A stretch of 64,000 bases of DNA. Source: Chitinophaga fulva (GTDB lineage Bacteria > Bacteroidota > Bacteroidia > Chitinophagales > Chitinophagaceae). The stretch lies in the NCBI RefSeq assembly GCF_012927205.1, contig NZ_JABBGC010000001.1, positions 3,906,810-3,970,809 on the forward strand. The letters are read 5' to 3'. This document shows positions 63,534-64,000 of the stretch, in pieces. Within the stretch, counting starts at the first letter, position 1. Each line of letters starts with the position of its first letter. The notes beneath the pieces were generated by a model, which made no database searches, was not told the origin of the DNA, and saw only the letters and a program-made list of their open reading frames with translations. Both the position numbers and the translations under genes were made by a program.

Positions 63534-64000
63534 GTGCACGATCAGGAAAAAATAGCAGCGATCATCACACGGCTCGAAACCGGCACCTGTACTCCACAAG
63601 AACTGGAATGGCTGCATGAATGGTATCAATCCCAACACATGCAAGCCGGCACAGCGTTCCGTCATGAAGGCCATCGGCAGCAACTCCAAGCGGAGATGTT
63701 GCAACATATCCATGGCCAGCTGGATACGGTGCCTGTTGCCACAGCAGGAAGGGTAGTGCCTTTCTATAAAAAATGGTGGGCGGCCGCCAGCCTGTTGGCC
63801 GCGGTGGTGACGGTGAGCGCCTGGTTATGGCATGACTACCGTCAGCAGCATGCCCTGCTGCTGGTGGAGGTAGGTCCTGGTCAGCAACGGCAGCTCATGC
63901 TGCCCGATAGCTCCCTGGTATGGCTCAATGCCGGCGCAAAGCTGAAATACCCCCGCACATTCGATGCCGTGCGGAAGGTAGAGCTGGAAGGAGAAGGATT
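63534..64000 (+). CDS. FecR-family anti-sigma factor, 3' truncated by window end
   Basis: An open frame from a GTG codon at 63534 runs to the window edge (155 codons). It starts with the cytoplasmic sigma-binding part (HDQEKIAAIITRLETG), has a membrane segment around residues 85-97 (AASLLAAVVTVSAW) and begins the FecR domain (VGPGQQRQLMLPDSSLVWLNAGAK-type sequence, ending in VELEGEG). It follows the ECF sigma gene by 80 bp. It is the anti-sigma partner; the DUF4974 end is outside the window. Confidence 0.9.
   Translation, partial: MHDQEKIAAIITRLETGTCTPQELEWLHEWYQSQHMQAGTAFRHEGHRQQLQAEMLQHIHGQLDTVPVATAGRVVPFYKKWWAAASLLAAVVTVSAWLWHDYRQQHALLLVEVGPGQQRQLMLPDSSLVWLNAGAKLKYPRTFDAVRKVELEGEG

Overview
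The window looks like chromosome of a Bacteroidota soil bacterium of the Chitinophaga type. The signs are SusC/SusD pairs behind ECF sigma/FecR cassettes, a giant protein with a gliding-type (type IX secretion) C-terminal domain followed by a PorP/SprF gene, LytS/LytR and hybrid histidine kinases, TAnnTTTG-type promoter boxes and few Shine-Dalgarno sites. No tRNA, rRNA, CRISPR array or canonical insertion sequence was seen. The genus is an inference; no marker gene is present to fix it.

Left end (1-12 kb): the end of an iron-uptake locus (exported protein, PepSY membrane protein), a LuxR-type regulator, then a tightly packed plus-strand operon for an NRPS-independent hydroxamate siderophore: amine/lysine N-hydroxylase, MFS exporter, acyltransferase, IucA/IucC-type synthetase, nitroreductase-like protein, di-iron membrane hydroxylase, Fe(II)/2-oxoglutarate oxygenase and PLP decarboxylase. 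The core resembles the Des/Alc logic (decarboxylate, N-hydroxylate, N-acylate, oligomerise). The three extra redox enzymes suggest a modified product.

12-23 kb: an exported proline-rich protein, an F420-type NADP oxidoreductase, and a one-gene unit enclosed by an imperfect 23-bp inverted repeat (13976-15294). An eight-gene minus-strand run follows (DoxX, two alpha/beta hydrolases, a P460/haem-binding pair, DUF1223, Ohr, DsbD-alpha), divergent from a LytS/LytR two-component pair.

23-28 kb: a contractile-injection spike module, with VgrG carrying a C-terminal metzincin-like protease, an exported candidate immunity protein and a DUF4280 PAAR-like tip, followed by what may be a gene remnant.

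28-35 kb: a terpene locus with two class I terpene synthases, one cytochrome P450 and two membrane hybrid histidine kinases, with overlapping or abutting convergent ends.

35-48 kb: SMI1/KNR4 protein, a 48-codon small ORF in the leader of a 2383-residue repeat protein, PorP/SprF, and assorted small enzymes including an AraC regulator divergent from a zinc-less MDR oxidoreductase.

48-57 kb: a complete minus-strand polysaccharide-utilisation operon: ECF sigma, FecR, SusC, SusD, GH16. 57-64 kb: DUF2461, thioesterase, DinB, a run of small AT-richer membrane/lipoprotein genes with two in-frame TGA interruptions, an ORF6N protein with matching hairpins, an APH(3')-like kinase, and a second ECF sigma/FecR pair cut by the window end.
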